64,000 nucleotides of DNA from Xanthobacteraceae bacterium (GTDB lineage: Bacteria; Pseudomonadota; Alphaproteobacteria; Rhizobiales; Xanthobacteraceae): contig JASHOR010000164.1 of NCBI GenBank assembly GCA_030041005.1, positions 1-64,000 on the forward strand, given 5' to 3'. Position numbers and translations under genes: made by a program. Of the stretch, positions 52,601-60,167 are shown piece by piece (the stretch's first letter is position 1; each line of letters starts with the position of its first letter). Below the pieces are notes generated by a model, which was not told the origin of the DNA, did no database searches, and saw nothing but the letters and a program-made list of their open reading frames with translations.

Positions 52601-53649
52601 ACGTGATCCCCGATCTGCTGGATCTGGGGGAAGGAAGCTTTCTTGCAGATGCCTGCATCGTCGGGGGTCTCCGTATTCACCGCGGCTGGATAGAAATCAC
52701 GCCCAATAAAATCGGCGCTCGCACGTTTGTCGGAAATAGCGCGCTGACGCCTCCGGGGGTCGAACTTGGAGAAAACACCCTCATAGGGGTTCTATCCACC
52801 CCCCCCGCCAAGCAGTCTCGGACGCGCAATGGAACGCGTTGGCTCGGGTCGCCCAGCTTCGAACTGCCAAGCAGAGCCGTTGGCCCAGATGCCACGAACC
52901 TCGACGAAACCCGCACCTACCAACCAACCATCGGACTGCTCCTGCGTCGATTCCCGATGGAACTGCTCCGGATGCTCTTGCCCGCCTCTGTACTGGCAGC
53001 ATGTCTGATTCTCTTCGTGAAAACGATCGCCGTTTTACATTCTGAACTGCCCAACCCTGGCGTCTACCTCGCTTCGCCCTTCCTCACACTCCTTTTATCA
53101 TTGATCTGCATCACGGCGGCGGCCTGCATCAAATGGATTTTGATCGGAGTTTATCGTCCAAGCGTCAATCCGCTGTGGTGTTCTTACGTCTGGCGTAATG
53201 AAATCGTCAACGGTGTCTTTGAAAGCCTGGCCGCGAACGCCATTTCACCGTTTCTCGGTACCCCATTCGCAGCGCCGTGCCTGCGCATGATGGGATGCAA
53301 CATTGGCCGTTGGGTATACCTTGAGACGACGCTGTTCTCCGAATTCGATTTGGTATGGATCGGCGATTATGCAGCCCTCAATCTTGGCAGCACGGTCCAA
53401 ACCCATCTGTTTGAGGATCGGGTTATGAAGGCGGACACGCTTGCAATCGGCGAAGGCTGCTCGGTTGGGAACATGTCGGTCATTTTGTACGGCACTACTA
53501 TGGAGCGCGGGTCACGCCTTGGCCCATTATCATTGCTCATGAAGGGGGAGACCTTGCCGCCCGGCACCTATTGGCACGGAATACCGACGGAGGAGGTGTC
53601 GGGAGTGTTCACGGCGTCTCAAGATTCGAGCGTTTATGAGGTTGCGTAA
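49624..53649 (+). CDS. Pls/PosA-type NRPS-like synthetase (A-T-membrane/beta-helix), predicted cationic amino-acid substrate
   Basis: A 1341-residue protein. The adenylation domain (to about residue 500) has YVIYTSGSTGKPKGVVIEH, NTYGPTETT, GELYIGGSSVSRGYMNRPE and SGKVDRERLP; the carrier domain has FRDLGGHSHMA near 550. The C-terminal 700 residues hold about six membrane helices interleaved with three hexapeptide-like beta-helix regions, the layout of the NRPS terminal domain family that includes epsilon-poly-L-lysine synthetase. No condensation or thioesterase domain is present. Aligned by hand with GrsA the pocket reads D-A-E-S-V-G-T-V-V-K, close to the lysine code D-A-E-S-I-G-S-V-C-K of bacitracin synthetase. 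Lysine or a related diamino acid is therefore likely. Confidence 0.88.
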   Translation: MSIIRLASRVGSNGVLLHDYFARQARERPHHVAIECGRLKYSYKRLDQVSNQIGHWLQDRGVSRGTFVGICMAKSFALYATMLGVLKAGAAYVPIDPDLPEGRLQAILDDAAITIIVGSVDHIVRLSNGRSKMVLPIDGDATQVRNESHAPLQTKATAADACYVIYTSGSTGKPKGVVIEHRNAVNFVRSLNEIYRLTQSDRVYQGFSVSFDASVEEIWAAFSLGGTLVVPPHQLTKSPFDTAEFLTDNGISFFSTVPTFLSMIDAELPSVRLLVVGGEQCPAELVARWAPGRRMLNTYGPTETTVVATAAECTSGKPVTIGRALPGYVALVLNDKLKPVRAGETGELYIGGSSVSRGYMNRPELNAERFIELAPRESEGAPCRLFRTHDLVSITADGELQFIGRNDQQVKIRGFRVELSEIEAVLLEDPSVRGAAVKVFRHGDTLELAAYVVPAEEIGADDRRRLAALVRGRLPDYMIPRYLDVIDELPTMVSGKVDRERLPQPRILFSAEDRKALPPKTPTERTIVETFEKSFGVSPIFATDDFFRDLGGHSHMAARVVTELRVKLRTPRISVRDLYEHRTASHLAQHLDCDVLGTNSDTLGTSSHEMTRGERAGDTPKVVNMIGRWTCALLQAIVILFVHGIIAAPILFLLLLTIDGLDGGIEWWRAAESATTFALFVWPAWLTTSVVIKWIVIGRYKPGRYPVWGLYYLRWWIVARFQSISWCGMFVGTPLMSLYYRAMGADVGSNCTICTPFCAAFDLISIGKGTSIGADTHLLGYRVENGYLVLERVCIGEECFVGVHCNLGLNVAMGDGACLDDMSMLPDGAVIASGESRRGSPAVPGTVKLPTVADSRQRKWRRAVFGLIHLGLIYAMGYLLLLSLAPGIALVFYCLLKGGVPAAIGSAFVAVPLSCVCWLLIVFLVKRLAIKKIEPGTCSLTSGTYLRIWFLRYLLDNTRHLLTPIYATMLTSSLLRLLGARIGRGVEISTVMHVIPDLLDLGEGSFLADACIVGGLRIHRGWIEITPNKIGARTFVGNSALTPPGVELGENTLIGVLSTPPAKQSRTRNGTRWLGSPSFELPSRAVGPDATNLDETRTYQPTIGLLLRRFPMELLRMLLPASVLAACLILFVKTIAVLHSELPNPGVYLASPFLTLLLSLICITAAACIKWILIGVYRPSVNPLWCSYVWRNEIVNGVFESLAANAISPFLGTPFAAPCLRMMGCNIGRWVYLETTLFSEFDLVWIGDYAALNLGSTVQTHLFEDRVMKADTLAIGEGCSVGNMSVILYGTTMERGSRLGPLSLLMKGETLPPGTYWHGIPTEEVSGVFTASQDSSVYEVA

Positions 53650-54432
53650 GTGCCCTTGCGACGCCGAATGCGGTCAGGCGCCCTTGTCGTTGCCGCGATA
53701 GGGACCGGGGTCATTGCGCTAGCACTTGTTGCCGCTGGAGCACGCAGTATGGCGAAATCCGGAAATGACGTTGAATTGAAAGGATATGACATCAGGCCCA
53801 CTGGCTTGAAACCGCGCTATCCGGCGGGATTCAGGTGCTCACCTTTGACATCCCTTTATGCGAGTTGGATCGACGTGGACGGCACCCGACGAAGCGAACC
53901 GCATTCTGGAGTGGATGGCGGCCGCCTTGGCGATCCGATTCTGGCTCCAGGTCCTGGTGTTGTGCGCGCGGTGTGGCGCGCAAACTGGGGTTGGGGCGAC
54001 GAGGGAGCCCTGCTCATCAAACACTCTCCAAATGACCTGAATCTGCACACGCAAGCGCAGTTCTATTACTCCGAATTCGATCATCTGAAGTATTCTGAAC
54101 TGCAGGATATGCGGCCCGGTCAGGCAATCAAACGCGGCGACAGGCTCGCGCACGTGTACAGGCCGGGAGGAAATCCAGAGTACCTGCCCGAGGTGCATTG
54201 GGAGGTGTGGGAGATCGGCGGCGAGGATAAACTTCGCTGGGCGCGAAACCACTTTGATGGTGCTTATTGGATCAATGATTCCGCGCGCCTTATCGATCCA
54301 CTGTACCTATTATCGCGCAATGCCCCTCTTCAGGCTGATCGCGACGTCATTATAACTCCTTATCAACAACGAAAAGACTATGCGCATTTCCAAGGCTTCA
54401 CCTACATTCTGCCGTGTCATTCTGAATATTAG
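53650..54432 (+). CDS. M23-like (LytM-type) periplasmic protein coupled to the NRPS-like gene
   Basis: A 260-residue protein with an N-terminal membrane anchor (residues about 10 to 30) and a LytM/M23-type domain: EPHSGVDGGRLGDPILAPGPGVVRAVWRANWGWGDEGALLIKH, SEFDHLKYSELQDMRPGQAIKRGDRLAHV and LPEVHWEVW. The H-x3-D of the first zinc motif is present, but the final H-x-H appears as E-V-H-W, so catalysis is uncertain. The GTG start immediately follows the NRPS stop (TAAGTG), showing tight coupling. It could trim peptidoglycan for export or attachment of the product, or cleave the product. Confidence 0.75.
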   Translation: MPLRRRMRSGALVVAAIGTGVIALALVAAGARSMAKSGNDVELKGYDIRPTGLKPRYPAGFRCSPLTSLYASWIDVDGTRRSEPHSGVDGGRLGDPILAPGPGVVRAVWRANWGWGDEGALLIKHSPNDLNLHTQAQFYYSEFDHLKYSELQDMRPGQAIKRGDRLAHVYRPGGNPEYLPEVHWEVWEIGGEDKLRWARNHFDGAYWINDSARLIDPLYLLSRNAPLQADRDVIITPYQQRKDYAHFQGFTYILPCHSEY

Positions 54433-54537
54433 GGCGTGTCACTGCCAAAACGTATGGTTGTCGGAGAGTGCCTCCCTGATTACGCAGATCCGCCACACGC
54501 AAAGAGAGACCATGACGTCAGCACAGGAGTCCATACC

Positions 54538-54873
54538 ATGAAAATTCTTGCAACAATCGGCCTCACCACCGCACTCACCACAATGACGATCGCGGATGCA
54601 GATACGATTAATCTATCTGCAATGACCTGTCGCGAATTCTTGCAAACTGACCCCGTGAGGGTAAATCTCATGATCGCATGGTTCATGGGCTTCTATGGCA
54701 ACGTGCAAGATCCGCAGGTTATCGACCTGAATAAATTGGAGGGCATTCGCGGGCAATTTATGACCTTTTGCAAACAACAGCCGAATTTCCGAATGACGGC
54801 TACAGCCGACGGATTGTTGGGATCACCTCCTGAACCGCAACTCATCGGCGCCGTACATTCGCGACCGCATTGA
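54538..54873 (+). CDS. HdeA/HdeB-family periplasmic acid-stress protein
   Basis: A 111-residue protein with a signal peptide (MKILATIGLTTALTTMTIADAD) and an HdeA-like domain: INLSAMTCREFLQTDPVRVNLMIAWFMGFYGNVQDPQVIDLNKLEGIRGQFMTFCKQQPNF, with the two conserved Cys that form the disulfide. HdeA proteins are acid-activated chaperones in the periplasm. The ATG at 54538 is the start that puts the signal sequence first. It lies 105 bp after the M23-like gene and probably belongs to the same transcription unit, linking this locus to envelope or acid stress. Confidence 0.82.
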   Translation: MKILATIGLTTALTTMTIADADTINLSAMTCREFLQTDPVRVNLMIAWFMGFYGNVQDPQVIDLNKLEGIRGQFMTFCKQQPNFRMTATADGLLGSPPEPQLIGAVHSRPH

Positions 54874-55132
54874 GCGGGGCGGCCTGAAGAGCGAAATCAA
54901 GGGGCATACGTGGTCGTCGATTTCGATGACATCGATAAGCGACTGCAGGTAAGCGGAATTTGCTGAAAAAGAGTTGAGCCTCGCAGGCAAATGGCTTGTT
55001 GCCACAACGAGCAGCGAGTGAAGCGCCCACCCGAATAGAAATATACCGCTTGATTCACCACAACGAACCTGATTGCGTAGTGCTACAATCAATGTTGTCG
55101 TCGCGCTTGCCAGAAGCGGGCGCAAGTCCGCT

Positions 55133-56809
55133 ATGGATCATCCAGACTTTTTAATCATCGGCGGCGGTAGCGCCGGCGCAGTGCTGGCCTCGCGACTTTC
55201 GCAAGATCCCGGCACGCGCGTGCTGCTGGTCGAGGCTGGGCGCGACACGCCCCCCGGCGCGGTTCCCGCCGACATCGTCGACACCTTCCCAAGCTCATCG
55301 CTCAACGCGAGCTATTTCTGGCCGGAGCTACAAGCGCAGCGATCGAGCGACACGCCGCCGCGGCCCTATGTGCAGGCGCGGGTGATGGGCGGCGGCTCGA
55401 GCGTGATGGGCTTGTGGGCGCTGCGCGGGATGCCGTCTGATTACGATGCTTGGGCAGCAGCCGGGGCCGCCGGCTGGAGCTGGAACGACGTAATGCCGGT
55501 GTTTCGGCGCCTGGAGAATGACGCCGACCGCGACCAGTCGCAGACCTCGCCGGGGTGCTATCCGATCCGCCGCCTTCCACGGGAAGAGTGGCCGGGACTC
55601 GTGCTTGCGGTGGAAGGCGAGGCGTCGCGCCGCGGTTGGCGCTCCATCGATGACGTTAATGAAACGCCCGGCGAAGGCCTTTTCTCCATGCCGCTGAGCC
55701 AGGACGCGCAGGGTCGCGCGTCCTCTGCACGCTGCTATCTGACGTCCGAAGCGCGCCGGCGTACGAATCTCTCGATCCTCACGGAAACGACCGTGACAGG
55801 GCTACGGTTCGACGGTCGCCGCGCTTGTGGCGTCACAGTGACCCGCAATGGCGAGAGACGCGACATTGCCGCGCGCGAAGTGATCGTCTGCGCCGGCGCG
55901 ATCCACTCGCCGGCGCTGCTGTTGCGCGCTGGTATCGGTCCACCCGAAGAACTCGCGCCGTTCGGAATCACGCCGCGTGTCGACCGCCCAGGCGTCGGAC
56001 GCAATCTGCAAAACCATCCCTACCTGCATTTCGGGTTGACCTTACCGCCGCGTTCGCGACTGTCGCGCGAGCTGCGGCGCTTTGCGATAGCCGGTCTACG
56101 GCTTTCTTCCGGTCTCGAAGGCTGTCCCGCCGGCGATCTGCTGCTGTTTATGATCGGACGGGTGAGCGGCCGCGATTATGGCTGCGATCTGGCCATGTTC
56201 GGTGCTGCGCTCTATTCGCCATATTCGCGCGGACGGGTCACGCTGACGAACCCACAAGCTGGTACCCCGCCGCGTGTCGAGTTTCGTATGTTCGAAGATC
56301 TGCGCGATCGGCCCCGGATGCTCAAGGCAGCGCGGTTTGCGGAAAGCCTGCTGCTCAGCGAGTCCGTCGCTGCCGCTTATAACGATGCTTTCCTCCTGCC
56401 GCCGGTCATGTCGCTGCAGCAGTTCAACCGCACCGGCATCGCAGGTAAGCTGATGGGCCTTGCGATCAAGGCCGTGCTCAATGCGCCGCCGGCGTTCACG
56501 CGCCGCATCCTCGCGCGTCGCATTCGCCCGGGCCGCTGGATTGCGAATCGCCACCGGCGTGCACCGGCCAGCGACGCCGAGCTCATTGCCGCAGCGGCGC
56601 CCATGGCGCATCCTTCCGGCACCTGCGCTATTGGACCGCAGAGGGATGACATGGCAGTGGTCGATCCGCATTGTCGCGTCTATGGCGTGGAGAACCTGCG
56701 CGTGGTCGATGCGTCGGTAATGCCGCGCGTGCCAAGCGCCAATACCAATCTGCCGACCATCATGGTCGCCGAGCGTGCCGCAGAGTTCATTCGCAGCGAG
56801 CGTGCTTAA
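55133..56809 (+). CDS. GMC-family FAD-dependent oxidoreductase
   Basis: A 558-residue flavoenzyme. The Rossmann motif DFLIIGGGSAGAVLASRLSQDPGTRVLLVEAG opens the protein, RVMGGGSSVMGLWALRG is GMC signature 1, VIVCAGAIHSPALLLRAGIGP signature 2, and the end (VVDASVMPRVPSANTNLPTIMVAERAAEFIRS) carries the catalytic region with HPSGTCAIG. Members oxidise alcohols or amino alcohols. The ATG at 55133 sits 2 residues before the dinucleotide-binding motif and fits the family. It is convergent with livM (4-bp overlap of ends). Substrate unknown; context suggests catabolism. Confidence 0.88.
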   Translation: MDHPDFLIIGGGSAGAVLASRLSQDPGTRVLLVEAGRDTPPGAVPADIVDTFPSSSLNASYFWPELQAQRSSDTPPRPYVQARVMGGGSSVMGLWALRGMPSDYDAWAAAGAAGWSWNDVMPVFRRLENDADRDQSQTSPGCYPIRRLPREEWPGLVLAVEGEASRRGWRSIDDVNETPGEGLFSMPLSQDAQGRASSARCYLTSEARRRTNLSILTETTVTGLRFDGRRACGVTVTRNGERRDIAAREVIVCAGAIHSPALLLRAGIGPPEELAPFGITPRVDRPGVGRNLQNHPYLHFGLTLPPRSRLSRELRRFAIAGLRLSSGLEGCPAGDLLLFMIGRVSGRDYGCDLAMFGAALYSPYSRGRVTLTNPQAGTPPRVEFRMFEDLRDRPRMLKAARFAESLLLSESVAAAYNDAFLLPPVMSLQQFNRTGIAGKLMGLAIKAVLNAPPAFTRRILARRIRPGRWIANRHRRAPASDAELIAAAAPMAHPSGTCAIGPQRDDMAVVDPHCRVYGVENLRVVDASVMPRVPSANTNLPTIMVAERAAEFIRSERA

Positions 56810-57804
56810 GACGGCGCCTCCACGGTCTTCGGCTTGTGCCTGCGGCGCCAGCGCGTCCACACGCCCATAACCCCGCCGGGGATGAACAGCGCTATGAGGA
56901 TGACGATGACGCTGAAAATCGCGCGGTTGACTTCCGAGGTGACGGTGACGCGCAGCATGTCAGCGACCAGGAGCACCAACGGCGCGCCGATCAGCGGCCC
57001 TTGCCAAGTGCCGGCGCCGCCGACCACAGCCATCAATACCACATTGAGCGAGATATCGAAGGCGAAGGTGCCGCTCGGCTCGATATACATGATTCGCTGC
57101 GCATAAAGTCCGCCGACCACGCCGGCGATGAACGCCGCTACGGCGTTGGCGATCCACTTCACCTCGACGGTGCGCACGCCAACGATCTCCGCGGCGTCTT
57201 CGTCCTCGCGGATCGCGATCAGCGCCCAGCCGAAATTAGAATGCTCGATGGCATACACCAGCGCGGTCACCGCAACTGCGCAGCCGAGAAACAGAAAATA
57301 GAAGAGTTGTTCGACCCCAAGCGGGGAGAGCCGCACAGGCTGCAGATACACACCGAGCGCGCCTTGCGTCACTGGCATATCGAGCACCAGCGTTTGTACC
57401 GCAAAGGTTATGATCATGGTCACCAATGCGAAATAAGCGCCGCGGATGCGCAGAGTCGGAATGCCGATCAGAACGCCGAGCACGGCCGAGGCCAATCCCG
57501 CGACCGGCGCGGTAAGAAAGGGCGAGAGCTCGAAGTACTGAAATAGGACGGCGCTGGTATAGGCGCCGACGCCGAAAAACGTGACCATGCCGAAATTTAG
57601 GTAGCCGCCGTAGCCGCCCAGGATGTTCCAGGCCTGCGTCAGCACAACATAGAGAAACACGGTGCTGAGCGTGCTGAGCAGAAAAAGCTGGCGGCCAACG
57701 ACTCCGTAGACGATCAGTGCGATCGACAGGGCGAGCCATACTAACAGGCGTCGTAGTCGCGTACTCCCGTTGTCGCTCGAAGGCAGGAAGAACAACGAAA
57801 GCAC
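56806..57804 (-). CDS. livM: branched-chain amino acid-type ABC permease (LivM)
   Basis: A 332-residue membrane protein with about ten helices. TQAWNILGGYGGYLNFGMVTFFGVGAYTSAVLF and the EAA-like region FGWALIAIREDEDAAEIVGVRTVEVKWIANAVAAFIAGVVGGLYA are typical LivM. It is the last gene of a five-gene minus-strand transporter operon in the order binding protein, livG, livF, livH, livM. LivM follows the LivH stop by 10 bp. Substrates of this class include amino acids, amides, ureas and aromatic acids. Confidence 0.9.
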   Translation of the reverse strand: MLSLFFLPSSDNGSTRLRRLLVWLALSIALIVYGVVGRQLFLLSTLSTVFLYVVLTQAWNILGGYGGYLNFGMVTFFGVGAYTSAVLFQYFELSPFLTAPVAGLASAVLGVLIGIPTLRIRGAYFALVTMIITFAVQTLVLDMPVTQGALGVYLQPVRLSPLGVEQLFYFLFLGCAVAVTALVYAIEHSNFGWALIAIREDEDAAEIVGVRTVEVKWIANAVAAFIAGVVGGLYAQRIMYIEPSGTFAFDISLNVVLMAVVGGAGTWQGPLIGAPLVLLVADMLRVTVTSEVNRAIFSVIVILIALFIPGGVMGVWTRWRRRHKPKTVEAPS

Positions 57805-57814
57805 TGGCGCCTCC

Positions 57815-58699
57815 TCAAATTGCTCGCTTCACCACCAGGGTCAGGCCCTCGCGGCGCAGGACGAGGATGACGGCAAGCAGCACATAGAGTACCAGATAGA
57901 CATAATCGAAGGGCAGGAAAGCCGTGGACAGACTCTGCAGGAGCCCGATGATCAATCCGGCGATGAGGGTATTGGCCACGCTGCCGAGCCCGCCTAGGAT
58001 CACGACTAGGAACGCCCAGGCAAGCCATTGTATCTGTGTGTTCGGCGAGAACGGGAAGACCATGGCCAGCGCCACCCCCGCGGCGCCGGCGCACGCAATC
58101 CCCAATCCGAACACCACCGCCGAAAGTCGCCGCACGTCGATGCCGACGCTCAAGGCAGCATCGCGGTTTTGTCCCATGGCGCGGATGGCGCGGCCGATAA
58201 GCGTGAAGCGCAGGAACGCCCAAAAGAGCAAGGTGAGGACGAGCGCCAAGGCACCAGCGATCAATTTCACTTGCGCGATATAGAGCGAGCCGAGCACCAG
58301 CGAGGCATTCGTGTATGCGGCGGTGATCACGCGCGTATCAGTGGTCCAGGCGATGGTGCTCAAGTTTTCGATCAACACCATCAGCCCGAACATGGCGACA
58401 AGGCCCTGTGACTGCGAGACCCGCTCGATGCGCGTTAGCAGCGCGCGATAGACAATCGTGCCGAGCAGGAAGAACACTGGCATCGCCAGGAAGAACGAGA
58501 TGATTGGGTCTAGGCCAAGTCGCCGGAACAGCTCAAAGGCAAAGAACGAGCCGAGCATTATGAAGGCGCTGTGCGCAACATTTACGATGCCCATGATGCC
58601 AAGAACTAGGCTCAATCCCAGACCGGCGATAGCATATATGAGCCCAAGCAAGATGCCGTCGGTGATAATGAACGCGAGACGGTCGAGCATTGCAATCAA
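57815..58699 (-). CDS. livH: branched-chain amino acid-type ABC permease (LivH)
   Basis: A 294-residue permease. ITDGILLGLIYAIAGLGLSLVLGIMGIVNVAHSAFIMLGSFFAF is the classic N-terminal LivH signature, and GRAIRAMGQNRDAALSVGIDVRRLSAVVFGLGIACAGAAGVALA is the EAA loop. About eight to nine membrane helices. Its start overlaps the livF stop by 4 bp, which indicates translational coupling. Confidence 0.9.
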   Translation of the reverse strand: MIAMLDRLAFIITDGILLGLIYAIAGLGLSLVLGIMGIVNVAHSAFIMLGSFFAFELFRRLGLDPIISFFLAMPVFFLLGTIVYRALLTRIERVSQSQGLVAMFGLMVLIENLSTIAWTTDTRVITAAYTNASLVLGSLYIAQVKLIAGALALVLTLLFWAFLRFTLIGRAIRAMGQNRDAALSVGIDVRRLSAVVFGLGIACAGAAGVALAMVFPFSPNTQIQWLAWAFLVVILGGLGSVANTLIAGLIIGLLQSLSTAFLPFDYVYLVLYVLLAVILVLRREGLTLVVKRAI

Positions 58700-59433
58700 A
58701 CCCCAAGCCAGCGGCGCACCATGACGCCGAGATCACCCTCAAAAGCGGAGCGGTCGCCTTCGATGTCGTTTCTGCCCGAACTGAGCACATAAGCGTAATC
58801 CGCAATCTTTATCGCGGCGCGTACGTCCTGGTCGACGAGAAGGATGGTGCGACCCTCCGCTTTTAGGGCTTCCAGCTCGCGATAGACCTGCGCGGCCACG
58901 ATTGGCGAGAGCCCGACCGAAGGCTCGTCGATCAGCAGCACTTTCGGATCGCCGATAACGAGGCGCGCGATCTCCACCGCGCGCTGTTGGCCGCCGCTTA
59001 GGCTTCCGGCCGGCCGGTCACGCAGCGCGCGCAGATGTGGATAGCGCGCGAACATAGCCTCAACCGCCTGGCGCAACCGAGCGCGATCGCCGCGCATGGT
59101 CCAGCCGCCGAGTTCGATATTCTCGGCCACGGTGAGCTCGGGGAAAGTCGAGCGGCCCTGCGGCAAGAGCGCGATGCGACGCTCCATGTGTCGATGCGGT
59201 GGTAAAGCAGCGATGTCTTCGTCACCGAGCACGATTCTGCCGCTCGACGGCTGCAGGAAACCTGCGATCGCGCGTAACAGTGTCGACTTTCCGGCGCCGT
59301 TGGGGCCGAGTACTCCGGTAATGTGACCGGGCTGCGCAATGAGATTGACGCCGCGCAAGACCGGATGGCCGGCGGTGTAACCGGCGACCACATTGGCGAT
59401 CTTCAAGATCGGTGCGCTGCTCACGGCATTCAT
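58696..59433 (-). CDS. livF: branched-chain amino acid-type ABC ATPase (LivF)
   Basis: A 245-residue ATPase. Walker A VLGPNGAGKSTLLRA, Q-loop LLPQGRSTFPELTVAENI, signature LSGGQQRAVEIARLV, Walker B VLLIDEPSVGLSP. The ENIELGG and short C-terminus mark LivF rather than LivG. The ATG at 59433 overlaps the livG stop (ATGA); the ORF-track start at 59523 adds residues from inside livG. Confidence 0.9.
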   Translation of the reverse strand: MNAVSSAPILKIANVVAGYTAGHPVLRGVNLIAQPGHITGVLGPNGAGKSTLLRAIAGFLQPSSGRIVLGDEDIAALPPHRHMERRIALLPQGRSTFPELTVAENIELGGWTMRGDRARLRQAVEAMFARYPHLRALRDRPAGSLSGGQQRAVEIARLVIGDPKVLLIDEPSVGLSPIVAAQVYRELEALKAEGRTILLVDQDVRAAIKIADYAYVLSSGRNDIEGDRSAFEGDLGVMVRRWLGV

Positions 59434-60167
59434 GCGCGGCCCAAATAGCCTTCGATCACGCGTTCGTTCTGAATGACGGTCGCAGGAGAGCCCGTCGCTG
59501 CGGTCCTGCCTTCGACGAGGCACACCATGAAGTCGGACATGGCAACGAGATCGGGCACCTCGTGGCTGACAATGATGAACGACGTGCCTTCGCGTGCCAC
59601 GCTGTCTCGGATACAGCGCACCAGCAACGTCTTGATCTGCGGATGGACACCGGCAAAGGGCTCATCCATGAGCACGAGCCGCGGTCGGCTCACCAGCGCC
59701 CGGGCAAATTCCAGGAGTCGCTGTTGACCGCCGGATATCTCGCTGGCGATACTCTCGGCGTGCTTTGTGAGCCCGACAAGCTCCAGCAGCTCGTTCGCGC
59801 GGGCACTGGCAGCGGTGCGGTCGAGCGCACTTTGATGAAGGAGCGGGATGAAAAGATTTTGCCGCACGGCGAGCGTCCGAAACACGCGTGCGGCCTGAAA
59901 GGTGCGGGTGAGACCGGTGGCGGCGAGCTCGCAGGAGCGTTTGCGATCGATACGAATCCCAGAGAGCCGCACCTCGCCGTGATCGGCGGCGAACACACCG
60001 TTGATCACATTGAGCAGAGTCGTCTTGCCTGAACCGTTTGGGCCAATAAGACCGACGACACTGTGGGCCCCGACCGAAAACGAGACGTCATCGAGCGCGA
60101 TGACGCCGCCGAAACGCTTGCCGACCGCGTCGATCGCCAGGAGCGGCTGCTCGGCCGATGCAGTCAT
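59430..60167 (-). CDS. livG: branched-chain amino acid-type ABC ATPase (LivG)
   Basis: A 245-residue ATPase. VGKRFGGVIALDDVSFSVGAHSVVGLIGPNGSGKTTLLNVING contains Walker A; TRTFQAARVFRTLAVRQNL is the Q-loop with the LivG-type GLTRTFQ; ISGGQQRLLEFARALVSRPRLVLMDEPFAGVHP has signature and Walker B. The ATG at 60167 overlaps the binding-protein stop at 60164 as ATGA. The ORF-track frame up to 60545 is a shadow of the binding-protein gene. Confidence 0.9.
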   Translation of the reverse strand: MTASAEQPLLAIDAVGKRFGGVIALDDVSFSVGAHSVVGLIGPNGSGKTTLLNVINGVFAADHGEVRLSGIRIDRKRSCELAATGLTRTFQAARVFRTLAVRQNLFIPLLHQSALDRTAASARANELLELVGLTKHAESIASEISGGQQRLLEFARALVSRPRLVLMDEPFAGVHPQIKTLLVRCIRDSVAREGTSFIIVSHEVPDLVAMSDFMVCLVEGRTAATGSPATVIQNERVIEGYLGRA

